From an uncultured Oscillospiraceae bacterium (GTDB taxonomy: Bacteria; Bacillota; Clostridia; Oscillospirales; Oscillospiraceae): a stretch of DNA of 8,724 bases. The stretch is taken from NCBI GenBank assembly GCA_959022875.1, contig CAUFAM010000031.1:1-8724 (forward strand). Direction: 5' to 3'. The position numbers and the translations under genes were made by a program. Every line of letters starts with the position of its first letter. Positions within the stretch are counted from its first letter, which is position 1. The notes under the pieces were generated by a model. It made no database searches. It was not told the origin of the DNA and worked only from the letters and a program-made list of their open reading frames with translations. This document shows positions 1 through 6,322 of this stretch, in pieces.

Positions 1-860
1 GCCAGCTCCCCATCGGCAAAGGCCAGCGTCACCCCCCAGGGGGTATGTTCCAGGTGCTCCCCGGCGGCAGCCAGAAAACTCTGGGCGTCAAAGGGCACCT
101 GCTCCCCGTGGGTGGTGATCCATGCCTCATGGCGGGCCTCCAGATAGATGTCCTTCTCCTCCTCCCAGCGAATGGGCCGGAACCACAAATTCACATCCTT
201 AGCCTTTCCCCCCTGCTTCCACCAAAGCTGCTTGCCCAGGGTAGTCAGTTCCTGGGGCAGATGGGAGGCATCGTTCTGAAAGCGGACGGTAAAGACACCG
301 TCCTGATACTCCAGGCAGGACACCGCCGTATTCTCGCTGTGTCCCAACTGCCCCCACTGCTGGGGCGTCAGGCCATGGACATTGGCCAAGAACTGGCGGA
401 TGGCGGTACCGTGGGAAAAAATCGCCACGGTTTTGTTGGGATTTTCCTCGGCAATGCAGGTCACGGCCCTCTGAAGCCGCGCGCCTACCTCGGCCAGATT
501 CTCTCCGCCGGGGGCACGCCAGGAGGGATCACTGGCATTAAAGCGGGCAATTTCCTCCCCCTCATGCTGGTAGACCTCCCCCCAGGGGCGGTCTTCCCAG
601 GTTCCGAAATTCAGCTCCCGGAGCTCCGGATCAGTGTGCAGGGTGAGCCCCTTGGGCACATATACGGCCCGGGCGGTGGTTTTGGTGCGGTACAGGTCAC
701 TGGACCACACCACATCCACCGGAATGTCCCGGAAGCGCTCCTCCAGACACCGGATCTGGGCAAAACCGTTCTCGGTAATCAGGGCATCGTACCAGCCATG
801 GATCCGGCGGTAGAGATTCCCCTCCGCCTCCCCATGGCGTACAAGATAAATGGTCGTCAT
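1..860 (-). CDS. Histidine phosphatase fused to a GNAT-like acetyltransferase domain (partial, C-terminus off the window)
   Basis: Reading from the ATG at 860 leftward gives 286 codons with no stop before the window edge, so the C-terminus is missing. Residues 1 to about 205 are a phosphoglycerate mutase-like histidine phosphatase. The family signature LVRHGEAEGN contains the phospho-acceptor His9; Arg58 (SSDLYRT), Glu82 (RELNFG) and the second catalytic His150 (FSHGTAIRQF) are all present, so the active site looks intact. A normal family member ends near residue 200-210. Here the frame continues, and residues about 222-286 (VNLWFRPIRWEEEKDIYLEA and on) resemble the N-terminal part of a GNAT N-acetyltransferase; the acetyl-CoA loop would lie outside the window. 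The gene follows the DUF1622 gene by 26 bp and is probably the last visible cistron of the pyr operon. Its ribosome binding site is weak. Substrate is unknown; a phosphorylated metabolite or nucleotide is possible but not shown. The phosphatase call is firm, the acetyltransferase call moderate. Confidence 0.8.
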   Translation of the reverse strand, partial: MTTIYLVRHGEAEGNLYRRIHGWYDALITENGFAQIRCLEERFRDIPVDVVWSSDLYRTKTTARAVYVPKGLTLHTDPELRELNFGTWEDRPWGEVYQHEGEEIARFNASDPSWRAPGGENLAEVGARLQRAVTCIAEENPNKTVAIFSHGTAIRQFLANVHGLTPQQWGQLGHSENTAVSCLEYQDGVFTVRFQNDASHLPQELTTLGKQLWWKQGGKAKDVNLWFRPIRWEEEKDIYLEARHEAWITTHGEQVPFDAQSFLAAAGEHLEHTPWGVTLAFADGEL

Positions 861-886
861 TCGGTTTCCAACTCTCTGTGTTTAAA

Positions 887-1204
887 TCAGTGGTGGGACT
901 TCATCTCAAAGTGGATCAGCAGGGACAGCAGTCCCCGCAGCAGCACCACCGCCCCCAGCACTACCAGCTCATTTAAATCCCGAACCAAGACAGTCTTTAA
1001 AATCTCCGCCGCCATTTTGAATTCCAGGCTGGTGGCAAGGCCGTTGGCCAGGTCAAACTTCACATCGGTAGGCAGGTGGGTCACAAAGCCCTTGCAGTAG
1101 GTCCAAAAGGCCCGCAGGGCGGACACCACTACCACAAAAATTCCCATCAGCTCACACACCGAAATAATCGGCGGCAGCAGCTGGGCAATCAGTTCTTCCA
1201 GCAC
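887..1204 (-). CDS. DUF1622 family small membrane protein
   Basis: This encodes 105 residues with two hydrophobic segments, about 10-33 and 78-98, joined by a more polar stretch. That stretch carries the pattern I associate with DUF1622 (LATSLEFKMAAEILKTVLVRD, with positions 57-76 as its core). It is therefore an integral membrane protein; no biochemical function is known for the family. The start is a GTG at 1204, chosen because a GGGAGG ribosome binding site lies 7 nt upstream; translation would begin with Met-Leu-Glu-Glu. It lies 16 bp after the pyrD stop and 26 bp before the phosphatase gene, on the same strand, so co-transcription with the pyrimidine genes is likely. Location next to pyrD may only reflect operon read-through, and I infer no role in pyrimidine synthesis. 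The family call is fairly sure; the function is unknown. Confidence 0.8.
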   Translation of the reverse strand: MLEELIAQLLPPIISVCELMGIFVVVVSALRAFWTYCKGFVTHLPTDVKFDLANGLATSLEFKMAAEILKTVLVRDLNELVVLGAVVLLRGLLSLLIHFEMKSHH

Positions 1205-1220
1205 AGGCGTGCCTCCCAGG

Positions 1221-2141
1221 TTACCAGGGTTTTACGCCGCCGGTGAGCTCCCGCACAGCGGAAAGTCCCTGCCTTGCGGCAATCTCACAAAGTCCCTCCC
1301 GCACCTGAATGGGGGTAAAGGGATCGGCAAACAACGTGGTGCCCACTGCCACGGCGGTGGCTCCGGCCAGCATCATCTGGGCCGCGTCCTCACCCTTGGC
1401 AATGCCGCCCATACCCAGAATGGGCACCTTCACCGCCTGGGCAACTTCCCAGACCATGCGCACCGCAACGGGCAGCACGGCGGGCCCGGACAGGCCGCCG
1501 GTGTTCATCTTCAGAATGGGGCGGCGGGTGTTCACGTCAATTCGCATACCCCGGATGGTGTTGATCAGGGACAGGGCATCCGCCCCTGCGCCCTCCACCG
1601 CCCGGGCAATCTCGGTGATGTCGGTAACATTAGGGGAGAGCTTGACCATCACAGGGACATTGCCCGCGTGGGCCTTGGCCACCTCCGTCACCTCTGCGGC
1701 CAGCTCAGGGCGGGTGCCGTAGGCCAGGCCGCCCGCCTTCACGTTGGGGCAGGAGATGTTGACCTCGATCATGTCCACCCCGGCTCCGGAGAGCTTCTCA
1801 CACATGATGCCGTACTCCTCCGGGGTGTTGCCCGAGATGTTGGCAATCACTTTTACATCAAACTGCCGCAGATAGGGCAGCTCATGCGCAATAAATGCGT
1901 CCACGCCGGGATTCTGAAGGCCCACGGAGTTGAGAATGCCCATGGGAGTCTCGGCAATACGGGGGCCAGGATTGCCCTCCCGGGGGTTCAGGGTCAGGCC
2001 CTTGGCACAGATGCCGCCCAGCTCGCTGAGATCAAAAAACTCGCTGTACTCCCGGCCAAAGCCGAAGGTGCCCGAAGCCACGCACACCGGGTTTTTCATC
2101 ACCATCCCCGCCAGATTGACGGACAAATCCACATTAGGCAT
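1221..2141 (-). CDS. pyrD: Dihydroorotate dehydrogenase B, catalytic (FMN) subunit
   Basis: PyrD oxidises dihydroorotate to orotate, the fourth step of UMP synthesis, using FMN. The 306-residue length is normal for class 1. Visible signatures are NPVCVASGTFGFG (17-29), AKGLT with Lys48, NSVGLQNPGVD (71-81), VNISCPN (128-133 region), VKLSPNVTD (167-174), SLINTIRGM (191-199), and the phosphate-binding GMGGIAKGEDA (243-253) and AVGTTLF (265-271). Cys131 in NISCPN is the catalytic base expected of class 1 enzymes (class 2 uses Ser). An adjacent pyrK identifies it as class 1B, the NAD-dependent heterotetramer. The start is set by an AAGGAGGTGA ribosome binding site (2148-2157), the strongest in the window, placed inside the end of pyrK. 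The two genes overlap by 8 bp, which suggests translational coupling and matched subunit output. No missing residues were noticed. Confidence 0.97.
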   Translation of the reverse strand: MPNVDLSVNLAGMVMKNPVCVASGTFGFGREYSEFFDLSELGGICAKGLTLNPREGNPGPRIAETPMGILNSVGLQNPGVDAFIAHELPYLRQFDVKVIANISGNTPEEYGIMCEKLSGAGVDMIEVNISCPNVKAGGLAYGTRPELAAEVTEVAKAHAGNVPVMVKLSPNVTDITEIARAVEGAGADALSLINTIRGMRIDVNTRRPILKMNTGGLSGPAVLPVAVRMVWEVAQAVKVPILGMGGIAKGEDAAQMMLAGATAVAVGTTLFADPFTPIQVREGLCEIAARQGLSAVRELTGGVKPW

Positions 2142-2910
2142 CCCAATTCACCTCCTTGGAATCAAAGACGGGGCCGTTCTTGCATACATGCTTGCGGCTG
2201 CCATCTTTCATATCGCACACGCACACCAGGCACGCCCCGATGCCGCAGCCCATCCGCTCCTCCATGGACACCTGGCAGGGAACGCCGAACTCCTCGGCCA
2301 CCTTGGCCACGTTCCGGAGCATGGGCTTAGGGCCACAGGCTAGGACGGCGTCGTAGCCCTTGTCCTCGCTCAGCTCCTGCCGTACCAGCGCGTCCACAAA
2401 GCCGTGGTAACCCAGGGAACCGTCGTCGGTGGCCACCAGCACCTTGGCGCACTCGTCCTCAAAGCAGTCTTTCAGAATGATCTTCTCCTTGGACCGGCCG
2501 CCCAGAATGGCGGTGGATTTCCCCTGGGTATACTGGGCGCAGCCCCGCATGGGGGGGATCCCGATACCGCCGCCTACCAACAGGTAGCGGCCCTCAGGGT
2601 TCACGGAAAAACCGTTGCCCAGGAATCCCATCACGTCCAGGGTGTGGCCCACCGGGCGGCGGGCCAGCCACTGGGTACCCTCGCCCCGCACCTCAAAGAC
2701 GATGGACACCAGGTCCTCAGGTTCACTCTCCTGGCAGGAACACACCGAGATGGGGCGGCGCAGCAGCAGCCCCTCTCCGCACTTCACGTGGACAAACTGG
2801 CCCGGTCCCTTGCAGCTGGTGCGGACCATGTCTCCGCACTCCAGAGTCATATAGATAGCGTCTCCCATTTGTTCCTTGGAGACGATTTTACACTTGCGTT
2901 CTACTTTCAT
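2134..2910 (-). CDS. pyrK: Dihydroorotate dehydrogenase B, electron transfer subunit (FAD, 2Fe-2S)
   Basis: PyrK passes electrons from the PyrD FMN through a 2Fe-2S cluster and FAD to NAD+. The 258-residue protein has the expected ferredoxin-reductase order. Residues about 1-100 form the FAD domain, with the RRPISVC motif (51-57) that contacts the flavin. The nucleotide-binding part begins at LVGGGIGIPPM (111-121), followed by ILGGRSKEKI (135-144) and ACGPKPML (191-198). The C-terminal cluster site is Cys222, Cys227, Cys230 and Cys243 (spacing C-x4-C-x2-C-x12-C). All four ligands are present; an extra Cys232 is nearby. It lies 32 bp downstream of the CxxC protein gene and overlaps pyrD by 8 bp, as in other Gram-positive pyrK-pyrD pairs. 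The start ATG has a moderate AAAGG ribosome binding site about 9 nt upstream. Confidence 0.96.
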   Translation of the reverse strand: MKVERKCKIVSKEQMGDAIYMTLECGDMVRTSCKGPGQFVHVKCGEGLLLRRPISVCSCQESEPEDLVSIVFEVRGEGTQWLARRPVGHTLDVMGFLGNGFSVNPEGRYLLVGGGIGIPPMRGCAQYTQGKSTAILGGRSKEKIILKDCFEDECAKVLVATDDGSLGYHGFVDALVRQELSEDKGYDAVLACGPKPMLRNVAKVAEEFGVPCQVSMEERMGCGIGACLVCVCDMKDGSRKHVCKNGPVFDSKEVNWDA

Positions 2911-2942
2911 CTTCTCACACCTTTATTCCCATTGTCCCGGTT

Positions 2943-3599
2943 TCATTTCTCCCAGGGCGGTTTGTTCCAGGGTTTCCGAGAGGCTTGCTCCGCCTTTCGT
3001 GAGGCCCGTTCTCCTTCTTCGGGCTCTGTCCGGGCCTTGGCACTGCGAGCTCCGCCCGCGTCCCGGGCAGCACACCAGGGGCAGGAGATGAGCGGGCTGT
3101 GTTTCCCTCCGCACACTGGACAAGTGACGGTCTGCTCCTCTACCGGGGATCCCTCCGGAATTTCCGGCGGCTGGGGCAGATAAAATTCTGCCCAGCCACA
3201 CTGGGCGCAGCGCAGGATGTCCGCCTCCAGCCAGGCGGCAAACAGACCGTCCCGGGCCACCGGCCCGAAGAGCCCTTCCTCCCCCAGGTGGAAGGTTTTG
3301 CGCCCATAGCGCTCCATAGGGCCGCCGCAGCGCAGGCACTTATCCCCCGTACGCAGGGACTGGCGGGCCCGCTCCTGGCGCTGCCCCTCTTCCTTCATCC
3401 GGTTCAGGTAGGCCAGGATTCCCTGGGGATTTTCTGCCCGGCCGGTGTCCAGGGCACGCTGCCCACGCTCCTGCTGGGACAGCTCACTCATGAGCTCGTG
3501 GCACTGGGGGCACACCGTCTGCTCCACATTGCCGCACAGCATACGCTTGCTTCCAAACATTCCAAGCTCTTTGCCGCAGAAGATACATGTCTTTGCCAT
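2943..3599 (-). CDS. Multi-CxxC zinc-ribbon protein of unknown function inside the pyr operon
   Basis: I do not recognise a named function. The 218-residue protein has 13 cysteines, twelve of them in six CxxC pairs: 5/8, 30/33, 88/91, 131/134, 160/163 and 173/176, plus Cys22. This implies up to three four-cysteine zinc (or other metal) sites. Residues 5-33 resemble the short N-terminal ribbon of DUF4428-like proteins (CIFCGKELGMFGSKRM at its start). Residues 88-140 resemble a ribbon common in hypothetical Firmicutes proteins: CLRCGGPMERYGRKTFHLG, a loop, then CAQCGWAEFY. A third ribbon is at 160-176. The C-terminal 40 residues are polar, charged and low in complexity, with an ASRK/ASRKP near-repeat. 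No signal peptide or membrane segment is visible, so it is likely cytoplasmic. GGGAGG lies 6-7 nt before the ATG. It sits 58 bp after pyrF and 32 bp before pyrK, on the same strand. Being a real gene is well supported; its role is not. Confidence 0.75.
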   Translation of the reverse strand: MAKTCIFCGKELGMFGSKRMLCGNVEQTVCPQCHELMSELSQQERGQRALDTGRAENPQGILAYLNRMKEEGQRQERARQSLRTGDKCLRCGGPMERYGRKTFHLGEEGLFGPVARDGLFAAWLEADILRCAQCGWAEFYLPQPPEIPEGSPVEEQTVTCPVCGGKHSPLISCPWCAARDAGGARSAKARTEPEEGERASRKAEQASRKPWNKPPWEK

Positions 3600-3657
3600 G
3601 GGTGTCCTCCCTTCCCGCTCATGCCGCCGCCCAGGTTACACTTTGCCGGGCCGGGGC

Positions 3658-4584
3658 TTACTCCACCGTTACAAAACGGGCGATGTCGTCCCGCATGGCG
3701 ATGGCAGCGGCTCTTGCAGCCTCCTGGAAATCGTGGCCGTCACCGCCGGTCTTCTGCCAGGCGCACATGATTCCCCGGGAGGAATTCACAATGGCCCCGT
3801 GGCCCTTCTCGTTAAAGGCGTACTTCACATCCTCGGCGGTACCGCCCTGGGCGCCGTAGCCGGGCACCAGGAAGAAGGTGTGGGGCAGCCGGGCGCGCAG
3901 ATCGGCAATCTGCTGGGGATAGGTGGCTCCGGTGACCGCGCCGGCCATGGTAAAGCCGTACTTACCCTCAGTGCCGGCAGCAATTTGCTCATTGAGCTCG
4001 CCCATCACCTCATAGATGGTACGGCCGTCGGCAGTTTTGATGTCCTGAAGCTCGCCGGAGCCGGGGTTGGAGGTCTTCACCAGCACAAAGGCGCATTTGT
4101 CCTCCCCCTTGGCCGCCTTCAGGAAGGGGTTAATGGAGTCGGAGCCCATATAGCCGTTGAGGGTGACGCAGTCGGCGTCAAAGGACTTAAACTCCTGCCC
4201 CTCGATCTTGGCCCCGGACAGCCAGCCCTCGGCATAGGCGGAGGCGGTGGAGCCAATGTCGCCCCGCTTGATGTCGGCAATGACAAACAGGCCCTTCTCC
4301 TTGGCATAGCGGATGGTGCGCTCCAGCATCTCCATGCCCTGCCAGCCCAGATTCTCATAATAGGCCGCCTGGGGCTTGACGGCGGGGACAATATCGCACA
4401 GGGCGTCGATGAGGCCCACATTGAACTGCCAGATGGCCTCCGCAGCCCCCTTCAGGCCCACGCCGTACTTGGCAAAGGCCTCCTTGCGGATATACTCGGG
4501 GACATACTCAATGCGGGCGTCCAGCCCGGCCACAGTGGGGTTCTTCTTTTCACGGATTTTATCCTGAAGTACGTCAAACGACAT
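3658..4584 (-). CDS. pyrF: Orotidine 5'-phosphate decarboxylase, type 2 subfamily
   Basis: PyrF decarboxylates OMP to UMP, the last step of the de novo pathway. From the chosen start it has 308 residues, longer than the ~230-240 of type 1 enzymes and typical of the type 2 subfamily. Visible motifs are PTVAGLDARI (16-25), AVKPQAAYYENLG (68-80) and the catalytic ADIKRGDIGSTASAY (103-117), in which Asp104, Lys106 and Asp109 form the expected Asp-Lys-Asp network. Further on are TLNGYMGSDS, FVLVKTSNPGSGE and the phosphate-binding FLVPGYGAQGGT. An ATG at 4593 is in frame three codons upstream, but the AAAGGA ribosome binding site ends directly against it. The ATG at 4584 has a 9-nt spacing, so I chose it; Met-Ser-Phe also matches how family members begin. 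It lies 43 bp after pyrC in the same operon. Confidence 0.96.
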   Translation of the reverse strand: MSFDVLQDKIREKKNPTVAGLDARIEYVPEYIRKEAFAKYGVGLKGAAEAIWQFNVGLIDALCDIVPAVKPQAAYYENLGWQGMEMLERTIRYAKEKGLFVIADIKRGDIGSTASAYAEGWLSGAKIEGQEFKSFDADCVTLNGYMGSDSINPFLKAAKGEDKCAFVLVKTSNPGSGELQDIKTADGRTIYEVMGELNEQIAAGTEGKYGFTMAGAVTGATYPQQIADLRARLPHTFFLVPGYGAQGGTAEDVKYAFNEKGHGAIVNSSRGIMCAWQKTGGDGHDFQEAARAAAIAMRDDIARFVTVE

Positions 4585-4627
4585 ATGGATCATTCCTTTT
4601 CTCTATGATTTGTTGTAAAAGGGCATT

Positions 4628-5908
4628 TTACCCTCTGTCCTGATAAATGACCTTTCCTCCGGCAATGGTGTACTTGACCTTGCCCTTCAGCTTCCAGCCG
4701 ACAAAGGGGGTGTTGCGTGCCTTGGAGGCAAACTGCTCGGGATCCACGGTCCACTCCTCATCGGGATCAAAGATCACCAGGTCCGCTGCCGCTCCCAGGG
4801 ACATGTGGCCCCTGGACAGGCCCAGGATGTCGGCGGGGTTGGTGGACATGCGCTTGATGATGTTGGGCAGGTCCATCTTCTTGGTGTGGTAGAGCTGGGT
4901 CAGGGTGATGGCCAGACTGGTCTCCAGGCCGATCATGCCGCTGGGGGCTCGGGTGAGCGTGCGGGCCTTCTCCTCGGCGGAGTGGGGGGCGTGGTCGGTG
5001 GCAATGACGTCGATGGTGCCGTCCTTCAGTCCGGCAATGATTCCGGCCACGTCAGTCTTGGTGCGCAGCGGGGGGTTCACCCGGGCCATGGAACCCTGGG
5101 TGAGCACCTCATCCTCCGTGAGGGTAAAGTACTGGGGGCAGGTCTCACAGGTGATGTGGACGCCCTTCTTCTTCATCTTCCGGATGATTTCCACGCTCCG
5201 GGCGGTGGACACATGGCAAATGTGCACCGGAGCGCCCGTCTCCTCAGAGAGCATGGCGTCCCGCATGACCATGATCTCCTCGGCAATGGCAGGCCGTCCC
5301 TCCAGCCACAGCTGGCGGGAGACGCTGCCCTCATTGACCGCCCGTCCGGCCACCATGGTGGTGTCCTCACAGTGGCACAGCACCGGCATCTTCAGACCAC
5401 GCACCCGGATGAGCACGTCCCGCATGAGGTTGGCGTTATCCACATTGTTTCCGTCATCGGACAGCGCCACCGCACCGGCCGCCTTCAGCTCCTCGGGATC
5501 GGTAGGTTCCTCGCCCCGTAGGCCCTTGGACACGGCGGCGATGGGATGGACCTGGACGCCGCAGGCCTCCTTGGCCCGGTTCAGCACATACTGAACCTGC
5601 TCAGGGCAATCGATGGTAGGGCTGGTGTTGGCCATGCAGGCCACGGAGGTTACCCCTCCCCGGGCCGCCGCGGCGCAGCCGGTGATGATGTCCTCCTTAT
5701 AGGTAAGGCCCGGGTCCCGGAGATGGACATGCATATCCACAAGGCCGGGGGCTACAATCAGGCCCTTGGCGTCGATGACCTGATCGCACTCCACGTCAAT
5801 TCCCCGCTCCATCATGGCCAGCACACCGTTATCCACCAAAATGTCCTGCAGCACCACCGCACTGGTCACCGGATGGACCACACGGCCGTTTTTAATCAAG
5901 AGTTTCAT
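4628..5908 (-). CDS. pyrC: Dihydroorotase (class I, amidohydrolase superfamily)
   Basis: PyrC cyclises N-carbamoyl-aspartate to dihydroorotate, the third step of UMP synthesis. The 426-residue length matches the class I (Gram-positive type) enzymes. Metal ligands are visible: DMHVHLRDPG (His60, His62), the SDDG region (Asp151/Asp152), CHCED (His179), HICHVST (His232) and ATDHAPH (Asp305). Arg64 and Asn94 in HLRDPG and MANTSP are the expected substrate contacts. The C-terminal part has the usual small beta-domain that ends amidohydrolases (AADLVIFDPDEEW, about 387-400, and a final GKVIYQDRG). No active-site loss was seen, so this is an active dihydroorotase rather than a pseudo-subunit. The start has GGAGG 6 nt upstream. 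It is the first gene after the promoter and leader and the only gene of the group with an obvious upstream promoter. Confidence 0.97.
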   Translation of the reverse strand: MKLLIKNGRVVHPVTSAVVLQDILVDNGVLAMMERGIDVECDQVIDAKGLIVAPGLVDMHVHLRDPGLTYKEDIITGCAAAARGGVTSVACMANTSPTIDCPEQVQYVLNRAKEACGVQVHPIAAVSKGLRGEEPTDPEELKAAGAVALSDDGNNVDNANLMRDVLIRVRGLKMPVLCHCEDTTMVAGRAVNEGSVSRQLWLEGRPAIAEEIMVMRDAMLSEETGAPVHICHVSTARSVEIIRKMKKKGVHITCETCPQYFTLTEDEVLTQGSMARVNPPLRTKTDVAGIIAGLKDGTIDVIATDHAPHSAEEKARTLTRAPSGMIGLETSLAITLTQLYHTKKMDLPNIIKRMSTNPADILGLSRGHMSLGAAADLVIFDPDEEWTVDPEQFASKARNTPFVGWKLKGKVKYTIAGGKVIYQDRG

Positions 5909-5946
5909 GGGCTTCCTCCCGAATTTTGTCCATTTTTTGCTTGTTT

Positions 5947-5968
5947 GGCCGGCTGCTTCCAGCCAGCC
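5947..5968 (-). promoter_or_regulatory. GC-rich hairpin in the pyrC leader
   Basis: Read on the minus strand, GGCTGGCTG, a GAAG loop and CAGCCGGCC form a 9-bp stem with one G-U pair. It starts about 13-14 nt after the predicted transcription start and ends about 38 nt before the pyrC ATG. No U-run follows it (the next bases are AAACAAGC), so it is not a plain intrinsic terminator. It may stabilise the 5' end of the operon mRNA or take part in an attenuation or start-access switch. I did not find a recognisable PyrR-binding loop. The structure is directly visible; the function is inferred. Confidence 0.5.
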
Positions 5969-5987
5969 TATATTATCCTAATACTAA

Positions 5988-6016
5988 ATTATAGCGGAAC
6001 GGGTAGGAATTAGCAA
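5988..6016 (-). promoter_or_regulatory. Predicted sigma-A promoter of the pyr operon
   Basis: On the minus strand the -35 box TTGCTA (6016-6011) and the -10 box TATAAT (5993-5988) are separated by exactly 17 bp (5994-6010). The -10 is a perfect consensus and the -35 matches 4 of 6. Transcription should start near 5981, which gives a leader of about 72 nt to the pyrC ATG. It lies directly upstream of pyrC in the divergent intergenic region, and no other strong promoter was seen within the gene group. Confidence 0.75.
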
Positions 6017-6094
6017 TGTGTTTTTCAGAATTTCCGGAAAGAATAGACAGCGGGGAACATCCAGATCTTTTTATCCCGTAAGGAGAGGATTTTT

Positions 6095-6277
6095 ATGCAG
6101 AACAGTGGTATGGGTATGGGCATTTTCCTCACCGGCGCCATGGCCGGCATGGTAGCCGGCGCCGCCCTGGGCGCCTCCATGGCTCCCTCCAGCCGCCAGA
6201 TCAAGCGCACCGTCAACAAGGCCGCCAAAAAGGTCAACCAGGCGGTGGACAACCTGGCCAGCGCCATCGAAATGTGA
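6095..6277 (+). CDS. Small glycine-zipper membrane protein (YtxH-like style)
   Basis: This 60-residue protein has an N-terminal hydrophobic helix (about 9-29) with glycines exactly every fourth residue, Gly14, Gly18, Gly22 and Gly26, a perfect glycine zipper. The helix is followed by APSSRQIKR and a basic, amphipathic tail (about 34-58, with VNKAAKKVNQAVDNLASAI). The arrangement is that of short YtxH-like or similar Clostridia small proteins, which have one membrane segment then a charged helix; their function is mostly unknown. Glycine zippers usually drive helix packing and oligomerisation. AAGGAGAGG lies 6-9 nt upstream of the ATG, supporting the start. It is transcribed away from pyrC and followed by two hairpins, so it may be monocistronic. 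Codon use matches the neighbours. Being a real gene is well supported; I propose no function beyond membrane association. Confidence 0.75.
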   Translation: MQNSGMGMGIFLTGAMAGMVAGAALGASMAPSSRQIKRTVNKAAKKVNQAVDNLASAIEM

Positions 6278-6281
6278 TGGA

Positions 6282-6312
6282 TTCGGCCAAACGGTAGTAC
6301 CGTTTGGCTGAA
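6282..6312 (+). terminator. Strong stem-loop just after the 60-residue gene
   Basis: TTCGGCCAAACGG, a TAGTA loop and CCGTTTGGCTGAA form a 13-bp stem with a single G-U pair. It begins 4 nt after the stop codon of the small gene. No U-run follows (GGAACAGCCC), so it is a poor intrinsic terminator on its own. It may protect the 3' end of the message or act together with the second stem at 6323-6366. The pairing is certain; the role is not. Confidence 0.5.
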
Positions 6313-6322
6313 GGAACAGCCC

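Noticed and set aside
45..1100. A long plus-strand open frame of 351 residues
   Set aside because: It is antisense to the phosphatase and DUF1622 genes, both with recognisable motifs. Its Pro/Leu/Gly-rich composition is that of GC-rich antisense reading, with no ribosome binding site or known domain.
1209..2330. A 373-residue plus-strand frame rich in His, Gly and Arg
   Set aside because: It lies opposite pyrD and the end of pyrK, whose catalytic motifs are unmistakable. The His-rich composition comes from reading complementary codons.
2923..3339. A minus-strand frame of 138 residues within the CxxC gene
   Set aside because: It is the other reading frame of the 218-residue CxxC gene, which has the cysteine pairs and a good ribosome binding site.
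3445..4608. A 387-residue plus-strand frame
   Set aside because: It is opposite pyrF and part of the CxxC gene, and its Gly/Leu/His-rich sequence shows no domain.
4805..5594. Overlapping plus-strand frames opposite pyrC
   Set aside because: They are in antisense to a complete dihydroorotase and have no ribosome binding site.
5945..5974. A plus-strand promoter (TTGGCC, 18 bp, TATATT) for the 60-residue gene
   Set aside because: The -35 is weak, it lies on the pyrC leader hairpin, and it is far from the gene; several other AT-rich -10 candidates exist and none stands out.
6031..6040. The TTTCCGGAAA palindrome as an operator
   Set aside because: The symmetry does not extend beyond 10 bp and the motif occurs once, so chance is sufficient.
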